Below are positions 60,838 through 64,000 of a DNA stretch of 64,000 nucleotides, piece by piece. The stretch's first letter is position 1. Each line of letters opens with the position of its first letter. A program made the position numbers and the translations under genes. The DNA is from Scheffersomyces stipitis CBS 6054 (taxonomy: Eukaryota; Ascomycota; Pichiomycetes; Serinales; Debaryomycetaceae). Location: NCBI RefSeq assembly GCF_000209165.1, contig NC_009044.1, forward strand, positions 1,674,001-1,738,000. Direction: 5' to 3'. Under the pieces are notes generated by a model. It did no database searches. It was not told where the DNA came from and saw only the letters and a list, made by a program, of their open reading frames with translations.

Positions 60838-61317
60838 AGAAATAATACATATCCAGTTACAGATGTAACAACTGCAGTCGGCATTGGGTGTTATTCTATT
60901 GAAGTCACATACATTCTTATTGAATCTAGAATCGATATTATCGTGTTGCAGTCTCACAAGATCTCATAATCAAGTCTAACAAGGTCTTTCAGTTAAATTA
61001 TCAGTACAAAAGAATTTCAAATTCCTAAATAATGTCACTCCAGCATCTTTATAGACTTCTTATTAATATGATTATTTAGATTGTTTTCTTTTCTCTTCTT
61101 AGCCTTTTCTCTTCTTCCTTTAGTTACACCATTCTGCCCTCGTAACTCCAGCCGTATCTCGCACTTGTCGCACCGGATCTCCAGCAACATCAGAAAAAAG
61201 AGATCTACAGAAGTATTGAAATTCTCCATTCTCTCTTTTTCTCAACAACCTTCTAGAGCATTCTGCTGTCTGCTTCTGTCTTGGTGGATCTGCGTGTCCG
61301 GAAAACGCCACCGAAAC
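60838..61317. other. Intergenic region RKM5 / SAC3
   Basis: 480 bp, mostly the SAC3 upstream region with pyrimidine-rich stretches at 61080-61140. No gene is supported; minus-strand ORFs here are Leu-rich shadows. Confidence 0.45.
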
Positions 61318-64000
61318 ATGTCGTCTGCTTTTGGACGGTCTGCTTCAGGTCTGAGTCCGTTTGGCAATCTCAATACGAACTCCAATTCTAACTTCAACGA
61401 CCAAGGCAATTCTGGATTCAGTGACTCCAGAAGAACAAATGGGCCCATGAAACAGAGAAATCGTAACGGAAGAAATAACAGCAGTAACAGCAACAAAAAT
61501 AGTATTAATAATAATAGCAACAATGGAAAATTGAATTCTACTTCATCTATATTTGCCAATCCTAAGCTAAACGACTTGGAAAAGAAGAAGCAGGGTCTTC
61601 GTAATTCACTTTTTCAGCGCAAAGCCAATAAGGAAAATGTTCAAAGAAAGGTATCTGCCAATGTTGAACTGCCGGTGGCCGATCCTCTCGATATACCCAC
61701 TAGAGTAATTCCTCCCCAGGGCCCCGTCAAGACAATGCAGTTTTCTGCTCAAGAATTAAGTCGAACTGGTCAATTGATACCTAATCCTGAATCGTTTGGA
61801 TTCCACCGTAATAATAAGAATATTCGGCCACGGCCAGTGCCGAAGTACCTATTGGTACAAACTCGTTTATTGCATACACCTCCTTTTGTTCAGAACCAAT
61901 GGGACAAACAGAACCAGGACAAGATGGTAGCCATGGAAAATGAGAATGGAGGAAGAGATGCACAGGGACTCTATGAGCAGTTTCAGAAAATGAGAGAAGT
62001 GGAACGGAAACAGATGGAGAACTTGGGTCTTGTAGATGCTGAGAATATCAGTAAGGACTTGAACGACGCCATTTCGTTCCAAGGATCTTGTTTGGACATG
62101 TGTCCTGTCTTTGAGAGAGTCAGAAGATCATTGGAAAACAACGTGAAGGCATTAGAAAAAGATCCAGCTACCGGGAAGATCTCCAGACAAAGAGCTGTGA
62201 AAGCATTTTCCAGACCAGCTGCTGGCCAACCTCCTCCATTACCGTCGGAAGTGCGTCCCCCAAGTGTGCTCGTGCAATCTTTAGATTACCTTGTGGACAC
62301 CGTAGTTGATATGCTCCCAGAAGCACATTCGTTTATCTGGGATAGAACCAGATCCATTCGTCAGGATTTCACGTACCAGAACTCCTTTGGTCCTGAAGCC
62401 ATAGATTGTAATGAGCGGATTGTCAGAATCCATTTGCTCTGTTTTCATGTCATGGCCGGCAGCGAAGTTGAATTCTCGCAACAACAGGAGTTGGAGCAGT
62501 TCAACAAGGCATTACAGACATTAATTGAAATCTACCAAGATGTACGAAATCACGGGGGTGCAGCACCAAACGAAGCTGAATTCAGAGCATATCATTTACT
62601 TAGTCACATCAGAGACCCGGAGTTGGAAAGAGAAATACAGAAGCTACCACCAGATATATTTCAGGATTCTCGTGTGCAACTTGCATTACAGTTCAGAAGC
62701 ATTATATCTCAAAACAATGTCGTTGAACGAGGTGTTACTGTTTCAGCTGGAGCTGTCAACTTGTTTGTAGAGTTCTTCAGAAAGGTTTACAGCAGCCAAA
62801 CTCCTTTCTTGATGTCGTGTCTTCTCGAGATTCATTTCAGTGAGATTCGCTTTTACGCTTTAAAGGCAATGGCAAGAAGTTATCACACAAAGGGTAAGGC
62901 TTATTCCGGTCAAGTATTGACTAACATGTTGGGTTTTGATACACTTGAAAAATTGGTCAAATTTGTAACCTACTACGAAATTGATACCTTTCAGGATGGT
63001 CAGGATATCTTGGTCGATTTGTTCAATAAAGAGAAGCTTGAATCAAAGTATAAATTAAACTCGATTACTGAAAAACCTAGACAGCTGCCAGTGTACTCAC
63101 CACAATTGGATGTGAAAATCCCTGGCTCTTACAAGCAGATAATTAACAGTGGAAAACCAAATGGAAATTTAGCGTTAAACCATCAGAAAATTGATGCACC
63201 AGTATTATCAAAACCAGAATCTGCATTTACACAACCATTCTCAATACCTTCATTCGCCGCATCCAAGTCAACTTCGACCGCTATACATCCTTTACAAACA
63301 TCGACATCTATATTTGGTAATCAGTCTCAACCGACAAATAACCCTTCATTCCAGTCAAAGGACACATCATTTAAAACATCTTCTAGTAAAGCCCCAGCTT
63401 CTTTGTCTTCAGATATCCAGAGCCAGAATATCCACAAGAGGGGGCAGGAACCTTTATTGGCTCCTAATTTTGCCAAAAGTGCATCTGCTACTGTTTCCAA
63501 TAAGTCTCCACAGTTCAATTTGGGAAACCCATCGTTAAAGTTGAAAAACGATAGTTCAGCTATCTCATTTACTCCACCAATTAAGTCATCAAAACCGGTT
63601 ATTAACATCACCAAACCCACTTCCGTAAAGTATGAAGCTGAGGAGCCTCCTTTTGTTAAGTCGGTACCGGCAATAATTGAGACGCCAATAATTAAGAAAC
63701 CCACGGTAGTTCTTAGGAAGTTGTCAAGTTTACCCCAATATCCAGAGGCAGTGAAACAGATATTTGACAGCATTCTTCAGGGAACCATTGATCACGAGTT
63801 GAGTGCACTTCTTCCCCAGTTGATAAAACGTCAGAATCGTCATCAAGAACACAAACAGATCATAGGTTCACTTAGTGAAGAGTTATATGATGCATTCATT
63901 TCTGAAATTGTTTATCAAACTACATTAGAGTCACGAGCAGTTGAGTTCTACAATCACAACTTGAAGTTGAGATACATCGAGAAGGTTATTGCTGTGGGTA
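61318..64000 (+). CDS. SAC3: SAC3, TREX-2 mRNA export scaffold (5' part, runs off the window)
   Basis: The frame is open from ATG at 61318 to the window end (894 codons, no stop). The N-terminus carries an FG motif (SPFGNL) and Asn/Ser-rich sequence. From about residue 250 the SAC3/GANP PCI-type module begins at SCLDMCPVFERVRRSLE and extends to about 570 (FLMSCLLEIHFSEIRFYALKAMARSY). A low-complexity Ser/Pro/Lys linker follows, with an IFGN motif. At about 800-835 a long helix (LPQYPEAVKQIFDSILQGTIDHELSALLPQL) matches the Cdc31/Sus1-binding CID. Sac3 is the scaffold of TREX-2 at the nuclear pore, coupling transcription to mRNA export. The C-terminal remainder lies outside the window. Confidence 0.93.
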   Translation, partial: MSSAFGRSASGLSPFGNLNTNSNSNFNDQGNSGFSDSRRTNGPMKQRNRNGRNNSSNSNKNSINNNSNNGKLNSTSSIFANPKLNDLEKKKQGLRNSLFQRKANKENVQRKVSANVELPVADPLDIPTRVIPPQGPVKTMQFSAQELSRTGQLIPNPESFGFHRNNKNIRPRPVPKYLLVQTRLLHTPPFVQNQWDKQNQDKMVAMENENGGRDAQGLYEQFQKMREVERKQMENLGLVDAENISKDLNDAISFQGSCLDMCPVFERVRRSLENNVKALEKDPATGKISRQRAVKAFSRPAAGQPPPLPSEVRPPSVLVQSLDYLVDTVVDMLPEAHSFIWDRTRSIRQDFTYQNSFGPEAIDCNERIVRIHLLCFHVMAGSEVEFSQQQELEQFNKALQTLIEIYQDVRNHGGAAPNEAEFRAYHLLSHIRDPELEREIQKLPPDIFQDSRVQLALQFRSIISQNNVVERGVTVSAGAVNLFVEFFRKVYSSQTPFLMSCLLEIHFSEIRFYALKAMARSYHTKGKAYSGQVLTNMLGFDTLEKLVKFVTYYEIDTFQDGQDILVDLFNKEKLESKYKLNSITEKPRQLPVYSPQLDVKIPGSYKQIINSGKPNGNLALNHQKIDAPVLSKPESAFTQPFSIPSFAASKSTSTAIHPLQTSTSIFGNQSQPTNNPSFQSKDTSFKTSSSKAPASLSSDIQSQNIHKRGQEPLLAPNFAKSASATVSNKSPQFNLGNPSLKLKNDSSAISFTPPIKSSKPVINITKPTSVKYEAEEPPFVKSVPAIIETPIIKKPTVVLRKLSSLPQYPEAVKQIFDSILQGTIDHELSALLPQLIKRQNRHQEHKQIIGSLSEELYDAFISEIVYQTTLESRAVEFYNHNLKLRYIEKVIAVG

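Overview
The window is nuclear DNA from a budding yeast (Saccharomycotina), most likely a CTG-clade species such as Scheffersomyces or a relative. The evidence is dense, mostly intronless genes of yeast type, rare short introns with GTATGT or GTGAGT donors and TACTAAC branch points, and a copia-type retrotransposon organised like Tca2 of Candida. Promoter sites also match the Candida-type wiring of glycolysis and ribosomal protein genes. CTG codons are absent from the strongly expressed genes I read and cluster in Ser-rich, divergent stretches, as expected if CTG means Ser. The exact species cannot be fixed from sequence alone.

Layout. 1-6.7 kb: the 3' end of a DOCK-family GEF (DCK1), mitochondrial acyl carrier protein, SDS22, a small heat-shock protein with heat-shock and STRE-like promoter elements, an unknown 166-aa protein and eIF2B-beta (GCD7). 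7-18 kb: Mediator MED1, COQ5, pyruvate kinase (CDC19/PYK1), a mitochondrial J-protein (MDJ2) and PEX6. 18-26 kb: an M1 aminopeptidase with an altered GAMEN motif, intron-containing RPL31, and three poorly characterised genes. 28-44 kb: a two-exon FucP-like sugar transporter, RXT3, VAM6/VPS39, a small membrane protein, UTP21, DUS3 and YET3. 44.7-50.8 kb: a complete LTR retrotransposon on the minus strand. 51-64 kb: a PIN/ECM3-like transporter, an unknown acidic protein, POB3, HOM2, an RKM5-like methyltransferase and the 5' part of SAC3, which runs off the window end.

Most genes are unrelated housekeeping genes. The region of greatest interest is the 6130-bp retrotransposon. It has two identical 285-bp LTRs, a 5-bp target duplication (AATGG) and intact gag and pol in one frame, separated by a single in-frame TAA that is followed by a possible pseudoknot. 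Its primer-binding site matches the anticodon arm of tRNA-Arg(UCU), not a tRNA 3' end. Part of its LTR is almost tiled by perfect short inverted repeats.

The regulatory sequence also carries signal. A Gal4-type CGG-N11-CCG site and a TCACGTGA box lie upstream of pyruvate kinase. CACGTG and ARCCCTAA sites lie upstream of RPL31. A repeated TCTCGCTATTTT array lies upstream of SDS22. A heptamer, TCGCAGC, recurs in many intergenic regions. I saw no tRNA, rRNA, CRISPR or centromere-like feature.
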